From positions 16,438-80,437 of the forward strand of contig JAEWZY010000045.1 of NCBI GenBank assembly GCA_023394955.1: a stretch of 64,000 nucleotides of DNA, given 5' to 3'. Source of the DNA: Bacillota bacterium (GTDB lineage Bacteria; Bacillota; UBA4882; UBA8346). The notes under the pieces were generated by a model, which saw only the letters and a list, made by a program, of their open reading frames with translations, did not search any database and was not told the DNA's origin. Below, one piece after another: positions 42,051-50,072 of the stretch. Position 1 is the first letter of the stretch. Each line of letters opens with the position of its first letter. The position numbers were made by a program, and so were the translations under genes.

Positions 42051-42215
42051 ACTTAGAAATATTAGAGCAAGAGTTGGAAGTTTACTACGGCAGTTTTCAA
42101 ATTGTGAAACTTGTTAATAGAGAATATTTGTTTTAACTAAAGTATCCTTGCGAAACAATTTGAAAGCAGCCTACATTAAAAAATAAGTTAAAAACTTCAA
42201 AGAAAGGTGACGTCA

Positions 42216-43001
42216 ATGAGCGCAGCTGAACCAAGCCCTTTTGAGAAAATCCAAAACCCTTATGGCGTAATTAAAAATGTTGTAGCGGTTATGAGCGGGA
42301 AAGGAGGGGTAGGTAAATCCTCTATCACCGCTTTGCTAGCTTCGGCTTTGAATAAAAAAGGGTTGAAGGTCGGTGTTTTGGATGCCGATATTACCGGGCC
42401 TAGCATTCCCAAAGTCTTCGGGGTTAAAGAAAAAGCTCAGGTAATCGGGGAAACGATCCTGCCTCCGGAGACCCCTTTAGGGATAAAAATTATGTCCATT
42501 AATTTAATTCTGGAAAACGAGGAAGACCCGGTAATTTGGCGGGGGCCGTTGATTGCGGGAACGGTTAAACAATTTTTCGAACAGGTTGACTGGGGAGACC
42601 TCGATTATTTAGTGGTTGACCTGCCGCCGGGCACCGGTGATGTCCCATTGACCGTAATGCAGTCGCTACCCTTAAATGGGATGGTTGTGGTCTCTTCACC
42701 CCAGGAGTTGGTGGCCTTAATCGTCAAAAAAGCAATCAACATGGCCGGTAAGATGGGCGTTCCGATTTTGGGCCTGATTGAAAATATGAGTTACTTTGAA
42801 TGCCCCGATTGTAAAGGTAAAACCGAGTTATTCGGTAAAAGCCGGGCGGAGGCCGTGGCTTCGGAAACCGGAATCCCTCTATTGGGGCGGCTGCCGATCG
42901 TGCCCGAATTGGCCCGAATGAGTGATGAAGGAAAGATTGAAGCATTTGAATCTATTGTTCCTGGGTTCTTTGATGAAGTAGCCAATAATATGTTGGACTA
43001 A
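42216..43001 (+). CDS. Mrp/NBP35-type Fe-S carrier ATPase
   Basis: A 261-residue P-loop ATPase of the Mrp/ApbC group that carries and donates 4Fe-4S clusters. Features are VAVMSGKGGVGKSS (about 22-35), LDADITGPSIPKVFGV, YLVVDLPPGTGDVPLT and the Cys pair in MSYFECPDCKGKTELFG (about 190-206), which bridges a cluster in the dimer. The ATG 42216 follows AAAGGTG; GTG 42207 lies within that site. Its operator and the NifX and DUF134 genes after it tie it to the regulon. Confidence 0.92.
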   Translation: MSAAEPSPFEKIQNPYGVIKNVVAVMSGKGGVGKSSITALLASALNKKGLKVGVLDADITGPSIPKVFGVKEKAQVIGETILPPETPLGIKIMSINLILENEEDPVIWRGPLIAGTVKQFFEQVDWGDLDYLVVDLPPGTGDVPLTVMQSLPLNGMVVVSSPQELVALIVKKAINMAGKMGVPILGLIENMSYFECPDCKGKTELFGKSRAEAVASETGIPLLGRLPIVPELARMSDEGKIEAFESIVPGFFDEVANNMLD

Positions 43002-43042
43002 CCGGAATTAAAAAGATAAACTGACTAAGGAGTGAAATTTTT

Positions 43043-43399
43043 ATGAAAATTGCCATTGCCAGCGAAGGAAATTATGTCGCCGAACATTTCGGCCATTGTG
43101 AAGGATTCACCATTTTTGAGGTTGAAGACAAAGAGACAAGAGGAAAACAGTTTATCGCCAATCCCGGGCACCAACCGGGATTTCTACCGAATTATCTCAA
43201 CGATCTAGGCGTGAAAGTAATCATCGCCGGAGGCATGGGTAGCGGGGCTATTGAAATATTTAATGAGAAAGGGATCAAAGTAATTACCGGTGTTGCAGGC
43301 GATTTAAAAACCACAATCGAAAAATATCTCCACGATGAACTGCAATCATCAGGAAGCGTTTGCCACCAGCATCAACATGCGGGTGAGTGTGGGCATTGA
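43043..43399 (+). CDS. NifX/NifB-type protein with His/Cys tail
   Basis: A 118-residue dinitrogenase-cofactor-fold protein: MKIAIASEGNYVAEHFGHCEGFTIFEV at the start (quoted in part: VAEHFGHCEGF), FIANPGHQPGFLP, VIIAGGMGSGAIEIF and a metal-binding type tail, CHQHQHAGECGH. It follows mrp by 41 bases and may receive a cluster from it (inference). AAGGAG precedes the ATG. Confidence 0.87.
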   Translation: MKIAIASEGNYVAEHFGHCEGFTIFEVEDKETRGKQFIANPGHQPGFLPNYLNDLGVKVIIAGGMGSGAIEIFNEKGIKVITGVAGDLKTTIEKYLHDELQSSGSVCHQHQHAGECGH

Positions 43400-43472
43400 G
43401 AGAAATATATTTGCAGTCCGTTTTTAGTGGTGGTATTATTAAAGCATAATGGTATAAATAGGGAGTGGACCA

Positions 43473-43949
43473 ATGCCTAGACCGGTTAAATGGAGAAAAG
43501 TCGCTTTTATTCCCGGAGTCCGCTATTATGTTCCGGTAGGAGTGCCCCAATACAACTTGGAAGAGAATGTCCTGAAAATTGAGGAATTAGAAGCTATTCG
43601 CCTCAAAGATCTGGAGGGGTTGGAACAAGAAGAGTGCGCCAAACGGATGGAAGTATCCCGTCAGACTTTTCAACGGATTTTAGTGGATGCCCATAAAAAA
43701 ATCGCCGAATCTTTAGTTAATGGTAAAGCGATTCGGATTGAAGGCGGTAATTTTACCAGCAACATTTGCCCGGTTAAATGTTTGGATTGCGAAAAAGAAT
43801 GGCAAGAAAGCTTCGAGAACTACCGTAAAGTTTTAGAAGGCAGCTATGAATGTCCCAACTGTGGTTCAAAGGAGGTTACTTGCGCTTTCGGCAAGGGCAA
43901 ACGCTTTTGCGGGGGGCGCTGTTGGCGGCATGGTCAAAACCGTGAATAA
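43473..43949 (+). CDS. DUF134 HTH regulator with C-terminal Cys region
   Basis: A 158-residue protein. It begins MPRPVKWRKVAFIPG as most DUF134 members do, then a sigma-70-region-4-like HTH (LKDLEGLEQEECAKRMEVSR and QRILVDAHKKIAESL, about 48-85), then a Cys-rich region (CPVKCLDCEKEW; CPNCGSKEV; FCGGRCW) like a zinc ribbon. It is a probable DNA-binding regulator of the NifX-Mrp genes and a second candidate to bind the GCATATGCCC site. Confidence 0.87.
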   Translation: MPRPVKWRKVAFIPGVRYYVPVGVPQYNLEENVLKIEELEAIRLKDLEGLEQEECAKRMEVSRQTFQRILVDAHKKIAESLVNGKAIRIEGGNFTSNICPVKCLDCEKEWQESFENYRKVLEGSYECPNCGSKEVTCAFGKGKRFCGGRCWRHGQNRE

Positions 43950-44168
43950 TGCGGAATATAAGCATAACATGCCGCATAAATATTATCGATGCCTTATAGG
44001 CTTTAGAGTTAGGAGCAACTATATCAATTGGTGAACAAGGAAAATATGTTGCAATAATTCAGGGTCGGAATTTATAGCACATACAGGTGGTTCGATTTGG
44101 ATCAAAAATCAATAAAGGCCATTGTGTTTTAGGCAATTATCGGCAAATTAGCTCTTAGATGCCTAAAT

Positions 44169-44197
44169 TTGACTTACTAATTTAAATAGGATATAAT
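44169..44197 (+). promoter_or_regulatory. Promoter of riboswitch-dapB unit
   Basis: TTGACT (44169-44174), 17 bases, TATAAT (44192-44197). Lies directly upstream of the riboswitch. Confidence 0.75.
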
Positions 44198-44224
44198 TAG
44201 AATAACTTTTCATATTTTATCTTC

Positions 44225-44372
44225 CTGTTGCGCTTAATCTCTTAACTAAGAGAACGGGGGAACCAGTTTTTGGGGTGAGTTACCGTGCCAGTCACGGTAT
44301 AGGGTTACTCGGCGACCCGAACCCGACAGCTAACTTCGTAAGCGTTGCATGAGAGGGAGCATGGCTTTTGCC
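44225..44372 (+). ncRNA. c-di-AMP riboswitch (ydaO-yuaA type)
   Basis: Characteristic elements in order: ACGGGGGAACCAG (44254-44266), TTGGGGTGAG, a variable CCGTG...CACGG arm, AGGGTTACTCGGCGACCCGA, ACCCGACAGCTAACTTCGTA (44330-44349 region), AGCGT and GAGAGGGA. These fit the ydaO-yuaA consensus as I know it. A terminator follows at 44374-44400, so ligand binding would likely reduce dapB expression. Confidence 0.9.
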
Positions 44373-44373
44373 T

Positions 44374-44400
44374 GACCATGGATTCCTCCATGGTCTTTTT
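44374..44400 (+). terminator. Riboswitch-linked terminator before dapB
   Basis: GACCATGGA (44374-44382) and TCCATGGTC (44387-44395), loop TTCC, then TTTTT. Lies between the c-di-AMP riboswitch and the dapB ribosome site. Confidence 0.9.
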
Positions 44401-44430
44401 GTCTTTAAATTCAATCCGGAGGTGAAACAA

Positions 44431-45276
44431 ATGATCAAAACCTGTCTGCTCGGTCTAGGAAGAACCGGCAAGGTTGTCGCCGATGAATTGCTCTCATCCC
44501 GGGAGTTTGATTTGGTCTCAGTTATCGCTAGGCCAACCAGTAAAAAGGTTAATCGTTCTTTGAGAGGGTTGGCGAATATTGATAGTGAATTAGTAGTTGC
44601 AAGTTCAGACTCTTTGGAGGATGAGATCCGTAAAAAGAAATTTACGGTGGCGATCGATTTTTCAACCGCAGAAGCTTGTTTAAAAAACGTGGAGATTCTA
44701 GCAAAAAATGGTGTACATGTGGTAGTAGGCACAACCGGTTTTAATAAGATTCAGATTTATGAATTAAAGAATTTGGTCCAATATTATAAAACCGGATTGG
44801 TATTTGCCCCTAATATTTCCGTGGGGATTAACGTCCTTCTTTTTATCGCCAAATATTTAGCAAAGATGGTACCCGATTATGATGTGGAGATTATGGAATC
44901 CCATCATCGCAATAAAGCTGATTCTCCTTCCGGGACGGCGATTAAGATCGCCACTGAAATTCATAACATAAAAGGTGTTAAAGAGAAAGACAAAAGAAAT
45001 GTTTTTGGTAGGAAAGGGTCGACTCAAAGAGAAAATTCGGAAATAGGGATTCATGCCATCCGCGCCGGGGGGATTACCGGAGTCCATCAAGTATTATTTG
45101 CCGGAGAGTACGATGAGATTGAAATTATCCACCGGTCCTATTCCCGCAAAGTCTTTGCGGCGGGAGCGTTGACTGCTGCCAAATTCATTTCGAAACGGAA
45201 AGGGTTTTACTCGATGGAAGAGGTTCTTTCTTATGAAGAAAAAGACGAAGCGGAACGGATCGAAGGCTCGGCATAA
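44431..45276 (+). CDS. dapB: Dihydrodipicolinate reductase family protein
   Basis: About 281 residues. Rossmann start MIKTCLLGLGRTGKVVADEL, then VVVGTTGFNKIQI, APNISVGINVLLFIAK and the DapB signature MESHHRNKADSPSGTA (about 172-187, with the His pair and Lys of the active site). DapB reduces dihydrodipicolinate in lysine and diaminopimelate synthesis. GGAGGTG precedes ATG 44431. It is behind a c-di-AMP riboswitch, which links cell-wall precursor or lysine supply to that signal. A DapB-like dehydrogenase of amino-acid fermentation is a less likely alternative. Confidence 0.87.
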   Translation: MIKTCLLGLGRTGKVVADELLSSREFDLVSVIARPTSKKVNRSLRGLANIDSELVVASSDSLEDEIRKKKFTVAIDFSTAEACLKNVEILAKNGVHVVVGTTGFNKIQIYELKNLVQYYKTGLVFAPNISVGINVLLFIAKYLAKMVPDYDVEIMESHHRNKADSPSGTAIKIATEIHNIKGVKEKDKRNVFGRKGSTQRENSEIGIHAIRAGGITGVHQVLFAGEYDEIEIIHRSYSRKVFAAGALTAAKFISKRKGFYSMEEVLSYEEKDEAERIEGSA

Positions 45277-45318
45277 AATGGTTTTTAAAGCATATATATT
45301 ACCGATGAGTTCGGTTAG

Positions 45319-45354
45319 AAAATGGAGCGCCTGGATACCTGGGCACTCCATTTT
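45319..45354. terminator. Bidirectional terminator between dapB and msrAB
   Basis: AAAATGGAG (45319-45327) pairs with CTCCATTTT (45346-45354); an inner partial stem is present. Serves the convergent dapB and msrAB genes. Confidence 0.8.
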
Positions 45355-45361
45355 CATTTAA

Positions 45362-46351
45362 TCAATTGAATCTGCTTTCATATTCTCCATAACCTTCCTT
45401 TTCCAGATCCTCCTTGGGAATAAACCTTAAGGCAGCCGAGTTGATGCAATAGCGTTTTCCGGTCGGTTGCGGGCCGTCGTCAAAGACATGTCCCAAGTGG
45501 GCTTGGCCATTCTTGCTCCGGACCTCCGTGCGTTCTGCAAAAAGGCTCCGATCTTGCTTCTCGACTATATTCTCCGGTTCTAGAGGTTTGGTAAAGCTAG
45601 GCCAGCCGGTGCCGGATTCAAACTTGTCGGCGGAGCTGAAGAGAGGCTCTCCGGATATCAGATCCACATAAACACCCGCCCTTTTATTGTCCCAGTATTC
45701 ATTGGCGAAAGGCCTTTCAGTCCCGCATTCCTGGGTAACATGGTATTGGAGCGGGGTTAGATTTTTTTTAGATGATTCTTGGTGCTTTTGGGAATTTTTT
45801 GTTCCGGCATTCCGGCTCCAAGTGCGGTCCAAGAATTCTTCCCGGCCGGAATGGGCCCGGTAAGCGCAATAGCTGGCAGGAGCTTTGCGGTGATAATCTT
45901 GATGATACTCTTCGGCCGGATAAAACGGCTTGGCGGGAAGTATTGGAGTCGTAATGGGCTGATCATATTTTCCGGAATCCTTCAATTTTTCTTTGGATAG
46001 CATGGCTAAAACCTTTTGGTTTTCATCATGAAAGAAGATAGCCGTCCGGTATTGACTGCCTCGATCGACAAATTGACCATTGGGATCGGTAGGATCGATC
46101 TGTCTCCAAAAGATATCAAGTAATTGTTCGTAAGAGATCACGGCAGGATTGTAAATTACCTGAATCGCTTCGTAATGACCAGTCTTCCCGGAGCAAACCT
46201 GTTCATAATCGGGGTTAGGAACCGTCCCGCCGGTATAACCGGAAATAACGTCGATTACACCAGGGGTTTTTTCAAAGGGAGGTTCCATGCACCAGAAGCA
46301 TCCACCGGCAAAAGTAGCTTTTTGGTGACTAAATGGATTATTATCTTCCAT
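45362..46351 (-). CDS. msrAB: Peptide methionine sulfoxide reductase MsrA-MsrB fusion
   Basis: A 329-residue fusion. MsrA part (about 10-165) with the nucleophile in [14 protein letters not shown] and the IQVIYNP segment; MsrB part (about 195-320) with [23 protein letters not shown] opening (quoted in part), [28 protein letters not shown] where Cys is the MsrB nucleophile. Both repair methionine sulfoxide, one for each stereoisomer. The middle segment [17 protein letters not shown] is a linker. No signal sequence, so cytoplasmic. Confidence 0.95.
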   Translation of the reverse strand: MEDNNPFSHQKATFAGGCFWCMEPPFEKTPGVIDVISGYTGGTVPNPDYEQVCSGKTGHYEAIQVIYNPAVISYEQLLDIFWRQIDPTDPNGQFVDRGSQYRTAIFFHDENQKVLAMLSKEKLKDSGKYDQPITTPILPAKPFYPAEEYHQDYHRKAPASYCAYRAHSGREEFLDRTWSRNAGTKNSQKHQESSKKNLTPLQYHVTQECGTERPFANEYWDNKRAGVYVDLISGEPLFSSADKFESGTGWPSFTKPLEPENIVEKQDRSLFAERTEVRSKNGQAHLGHVFDDGPQPTGKRYCINSAALRFIPKEDLEKEGYGEYESRFN

Positions 46352-46483
46352 AAATATTACTCCCTAATTAGGATTGATAACATTGTAAATATTATATCCT
46401 AATTTTAAACCAATTAAAATTAAAATTGGCGCCATAATTTTCATTATTGCTTGGGTCAACAGGAGGTTGACGCGGACGACAGT

Positions 46484-46912
46484 CTATTTCAGGTTCGCCA
46501 GCACTAAGCCACCGATACAAAGAAAAATTCCAATAATATTTGCGAATGAAAGCGTCTCCCGCAGCCATAGGAGACCAATTGGAAGAACCAGGATAGTAAA
46601 GGCTACATTGGATACCAAAGCGCAAAGGCTGATGTTCCAACCGGCCCGGTAAGCCAATAAATAACCAACTTCCAAACCGACAACCGCTATTGCCAATGTA
46701 AAGGTGGCCCAATTAATTTTACGGACCGAGGCTATCAGGCTTTCTCCGCTGGGAAAGAAAGGGAGAACGATCAGGCAGATGACAATAGCAGCCAGATAAG
46801 TGATGATTAGGGAAATGATTGGGTTAGCATTTTCAGGAGTATATTTTTGAGAAAAATGATAAAAAAGGTTGGAGATAATAGTCAATCCGATTGAAAAATA
46901 AAAGAGCCACAT
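46484..46912 (-). CDS. Small EamA/DMT-type membrane protein
   Basis: About 142 residues with five membrane segments, roughly half the length of a full EamA transporter. The last segments (LVSNVAFTILVLPIGLLWLRE and IIGIFLCIGGLVLANLK, about 95-140) resemble the C-terminal EMR/EamA helices. It could act as a dimer. ATG 46912 is used; the frame upstream to 47062 is not supported by a ribosome site. Confidence 0.65.
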   Translation of the reverse strand: MWLFYFSIGLTIISNLFYHFSQKYTPENANPIISLIITYLAAIVICLIVLPFFPSGESLIASVRKINWATFTLAIAVVGLEVGYLLAYRAGWNISLCALVSNVAFTILVLPIGLLWLRETLSFANIIGIFLCIGGLVLANLK

Positions 46913-47091
46913 AATTAAAACCTCTGCATCAATTAATAATAGGAAAAGTATATCACAAAACAGACAATTAAATGAAAGAAGGTAGAATTTATTTCTTGGA
47001 TAACCATTCCTGACCTGACAGATAGTTGCTAAAGGAGTACCGGCCCGGAAAGGAGAATCCACATTTAAAATCCAATAAAGGAGTGCGTTAA

Positions 47092-47751
47092 ATGCGTAAG
47101 TTATTAACGGTAATCATCGCAGCTTTCATTATGTCACTTTCCGTATCAGTAGTCGCTCTTGGCAACTCCTATACCCTGGAAGCCGAAAATGGCAAACTCA
47201 ATTCACCAGCCGGCATTGGTTTTGATTTTAGGACTAGTTTTGGGCGAGATGGAGATGTTTCATTGGATACCATGCCTATTACAGCTAAGCTAAGCTATGG
47301 TATTAGGCCTTCGGTCACGATCAGTGGTGAAGTGAACCGTTCGAGCGAAGATGACCGGCAGATACTGCTCAAGGCCTATTATAGCCCTTCAACATCGGCC
47401 ATGGGTTATACGGCCTATCTCGGTTATGATCTTACCGAAGCAGAGATTCCCATGTACGGGGTTTCTTTTTGGTTGAATTCGGGCCTGCTTTATGGTTTTG
47501 TTAATTTAGGAGCCAATCAGGATTCTGGGGAAAATGCCGTATTGATCACTCCCGGCGCTAGTTTGAGGATTAGTTCCCGAATCAGGTTAGCCGGAGAAGT
47601 CTCCTACCAGTTGAATGAGGGATATGAAGAGTATGAGCTTGGCGCAAGTTATGCGTTGGCCGACAAATTCAACCTTAAAGCCGGTATTCGGGATGGTTTT
47701 GAAGAAGATTCGGAATTAACCTATACCACCGGCTTGTCAATGGAGATCTAG
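47092..47751 (+). CDS. Secreted, strand-rich protein, probable outer-membrane barrel
   Basis: A 219-residue protein with a signal sequence (residues 1-24, cleavage near VALG-NS). The mature part alternates polar and hydrophobic residues in strand-like stretches: ITAKLSYGIRPSVTISGEVN, QILLKAYYSP, GYTAYLGYDLT, GASLRISSRIRLAGEVSYQL, YELGASYALADKFNLKAGI and YTTGLSMEI. The pattern fits an eight- to ten-strand beta-barrel. If so, the organism has an outer membrane. AAAGGAG precedes the ATG. Confidence 0.65.
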   Translation: MRKLLTVIIAAFIMSLSVSVVALGNSYTLEAENGKLNSPAGIGFDFRTSFGRDGDVSLDTMPITAKLSYGIRPSVTISGEVNRSSEDDRQILLKAYYSPSTSAMGYTAYLGYDLTEAEIPMYGVSFWLNSGLLYGFVNLGANQDSGENAVLITPGASLRISSRIRLAGEVSYQLNEGYEEYELGASYALADKFNLKAGIRDGFEEDSELTYTTGLSMEI

Positions 47752-47775
47752 GATAAATAACCTTTAAAGAGCCTT

Positions 47776-47807
47776 AAAGCCATGTAGTGATAAGCTTCAT
47801 GGCTTTT
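47776..47807. terminator. Bidirectional terminator after barrel gene
   Basis: AAAGCCATG (47776-47784) pairs with CATGGCTTT (47798-47806), then T. Lies between the barrel gene and the convergent prs gene. Confidence 0.8.
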
Positions 47808-47870
47808 GTATTTCATTTCATTCAAAAAAAATTGTTATTTCCCCGGTTCCGAAGTTATATTACTCACTAA

Positions 47871-48818
47871 CTAATCGAACAACACGCTCACTGAAATATC
47901 TTGGTGGATCCGTCGGATGGCGTCTCCTAAAAGGGGTGCGACTGAAAGGGTGATAAATTTAGGAAGCATCCTTTCCGGAGTGAAAGGGATGGTATTACAG
48001 ACTACTATTTCCTTAATGGCTTCATGTTTTAAACGCTCAATCGCCGGGGACGAAAAAATGCCGTGAGTTGTTAATAGATGAATCTCAGGTTTGGCGCCGC
48101 GTTCTAGGAGAGCATCGACTACCTGCATGATGCTTCCGGCGGTGTCCACCATGTCATCGATGATTATTGGAGTCTTATCCTTTACTTCTCCAATAAAGAA
48201 ACTCATTTCGGCAACATTTGGAGCGGGCCGTCGTTTATACATTACTCCAATTGGCAAATGAAGCCTGGCGGCAAGTTTTTCGGCCTTTTTAACGCTTCCG
48301 GCATCCGGGGCGATAACCACCCCATCAGGCAGGTTTTTTCCGCGAATATACTGAGCCAACATTGGAAGAGCAGTCATATGATCGACCGGAATATTGAAAA
48401 ATCCTTGTATTGCCGGGGCATGTAAATCCATAGTAATCACCCGGTCGGCTCCGGCGGTGGTAATAATATCGGCTAGCATTCGGGCGGCGATTGGTTCCCG
48501 TGGCGCCGCTTTTTTTTCTTGCCGCGAATAACAATAATAAGGTATAACTGCTGTGATTCTTCCGGCCGACGCTCTTTTTAAGGCATCGATCATGATCAGC
48601 AGTTCCATAATCTGATCATTAACGTTAGCTGTGAAAGATTGGAGAATAAAAACATCCGAACCCCGAATGCTTTCTTCAAATCTAACAAAAATTTCCCCGT
48701 TGGCAAAACGGGAAATGTTAATACCTCCCAAACGGACCCCTAAGTACTCAGCGATTTCTTGGCCTAATTGCGGATTGGCAGTCCCGGAGAAGATTTTCAT
48801 AGGGCCATGTTGTGACAA
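47871..48818 (-). CDS. prs: Ribose-phosphate pyrophosphokinase
   Basis: About 315 residues, normal for PRPP synthase, which makes PRPP from ribose 5-phosphate and ATP for purine, pyrimidine, His and NAD synthesis. Markers are KIFSGTANPQLGQEIAEYLG, RFANGEIFVRFEESIRG, YSRQEKKAAPREPIAARM and the PRPP loop IIIDDMVDTAGSIMQ (about 215-229). A TTG at 48818 with GGGGGTG upstream is the preferred start; GTG 48827 and ATG 48800 are alternatives. Confidence 0.95.
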   Translation of the reverse strand: MSQHGPMKIFSGTANPQLGQEIAEYLGVRLGGINISRFANGEIFVRFEESIRGSDVFILQSFTANVNDQIMELLIMIDALKRASAGRITAVIPYYCYSRQEKKAAPREPIAARMLADIITTAGADRVITMDLHAPAIQGFFNIPVDHMTALPMLAQYIRGKNLPDGVVIAPDAGSVKKAEKLAARLHLPIGVMYKRRPAPNVAEMSFFIGEVKDKTPIIIDDMVDTAGSIMQVVDALLERGAKPEIHLLTTHGIFSSPAIERLKHEAIKEIVVCNTIPFTPERMLPKFITLSVAPLLGDAIRRIHQDISVSVLFD

Positions 48819-48932
48819 GAAAAGCACACCCCCGTAAATTATCGGTCAATAAAAATAGATGGGTTTGGGTATCATAAAGCTTGTTTTGAATTAAAATAGA
48901 AAATAACGGTTGTCGATTTATGAAAAAAACAA

Positions 48933-48953
48933 AAAAGACCCATCGGGTCTTTT
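48933..48953 (-). terminator. Terminator of rpmB
   Basis: AAAAGACCC and GGGTCTTTT pair with a three-base loop. On the minus strand a T-rich run follows. Confidence 0.85.
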
Positions 48954-48964
48954 AAGTTATACTT

Positions 48965-49156
48965 CTAGACTGCTCTTTGAACCTTATTGGAGCGCAGACA
49001 ACGCGAGCAAACCCTAACCCGTCTCGGGGTTCCGTCAATAATAGCGCGGACGCTACGGAGGTTTGGCCTCCAACGACGGTGGGTCTTGATATTTGAATGG
49101 CTCACCATGTTTCCGGTTTGATGTCCTTTGCCACAAATAGAGCAACGGTAAGACAA
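48965..49156 (-). CDS. rpmB: 50S ribosomal protein L28
   Basis: 63 residues: YRCSICGKGHQTGNMVSHSN, KTHRRWRPNL and VRVCSRCLRSNKVQRA. The four cysteines (C-x2-C and C-x2-C) form a zinc-binding pair as in many Firmicute L28 proteins. TTG 49156 follows GGAGGTG by six bases. Confidence 0.95.
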   Translation of the reverse strand: MSYRCSICGKGHQTGNMVSHSNIKTHRRWRPNLRSVRAIIDGTPRRVRVCSRCLRSNKVQRAV

Positions 49157-49332
49157 AAAAAACACCTCCAAATCACATACAAATTAAGCAAGCCTATTCT
49201 ACCACAAAGAATTACCGCTGACAAGGGTAAAATAGAGAAAAGTATGATATCTAATTATAGGATGGCAGGATTTTTACGAAATGTCTCGAAATTTACAAGA
49301 AATTCAAACAAATTAAGGAGATACTTCGTTCG

Positions 49333-49527
49333 GTGATTACTAAGGACTCTAAAATTATCGACGTTATCCGGGAAATTCCAGAGGCCGCCACAATATTTGA
49401 ACGTTTTGGGATGGGTTGTGTCGGGTGCATGGGTATGACTAGCGAAACAATAGAAAAGGGAGCGAAAATGCATCGGATTTCCATTGAAAAGTTATTAAAT
49501 GAATTAAATAAAATAGGATATAAATAG
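49333..49527 (+). CDS. DUF1858 redox-disulfide domain protein
   Basis: 64 residues. The DUF1858 pattern is complete: a start helix ITKDSKIIDVIREIPEAATI and the motif GMGCVGCMGMTSET (about 26-39) with a CxxC pair. These small proteins are common in anaerobes next to hybrid-cluster and rubredoxin genes and are thought to use the Cys pair for redox. GTG start, with AAGGAG upstream. Diverges from rpmB. Confidence 0.87.
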   Translation: MITKDSKIIDVIREIPEAATIFERFGMGCVGCMGMTSETIEKGAKMHRISIEKLLNELNKIGYK

Positions 49528-49679
49528 AAATAATTCAGAAAAAAGTATACCCGGAAGGGTGATTACCAATTCAGAAAAGATATTTAGGCGTCTATAATAT
49601 GGAAGAGCAATAATTTGAAGGAAATTTTAGTTTTAGCGCGAATAATATGTTGGATAATCAGGAGTAAGGAGGAAATGGC

Positions 49680-50054
49680 GTGCCCAACAAAACCGAAGCC
49701 GCATCTCAACAACAACTTGGCACTATCAATATTTCACCCAACACCATTGCTACAGTTGCGGGTATTGCAACTATGCAATGTTTTGGCGTAGTTGGGATGG
49801 CCTCTCGTAATTTGCAGGAGGGAATCTCCGAGTTATTGACCGGTAAGGATAATTTAACTAAGGGGATTGAAATAGTTATTGATGAAGATCAAGTGCGAGT
49901 AGATTTGTACATCATCGTTGAATACGGGGTCCGAATTCAAGAGGTTGCCCGGAATGTCATTGAAAATGTCCGTTATTCTATTGAAAATCAGCTTGGCCTA
50001 GAACTTTTAAAAATTAATGTAATCGTTCAAAGTGTCCGCAATAATAAAAAATGA
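49680..50054 (+). CDS. Asp23/Gls24 family protein (YloU-like)
   Basis: 124 residues of the alkaline-shock (Asp23) family: GTINISPNTIATVAGIA, CFGVVGMASRNLQEG, IEIVIDEDQVRVDLYIIVEYG and QEVARNVIENVRYSIE. GTG start, GGAGG upstream. The order YloU - YloV-type is conserved in Firmicutes and is followed here by a DegV gene. Confidence 0.9.
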   Translation: MPNKTEAASQQQLGTINISPNTIATVAGIATMQCFGVVGMASRNLQEGISELLTGKDNLTKGIEIVIDEDQVRVDLYIIVEYGVRIQEVARNVIENVRYSIENQLGLELLKINVIVQSVRNNKK

Positions 50055-50072
50055 TTAGTTTAGGGAGGCAGT

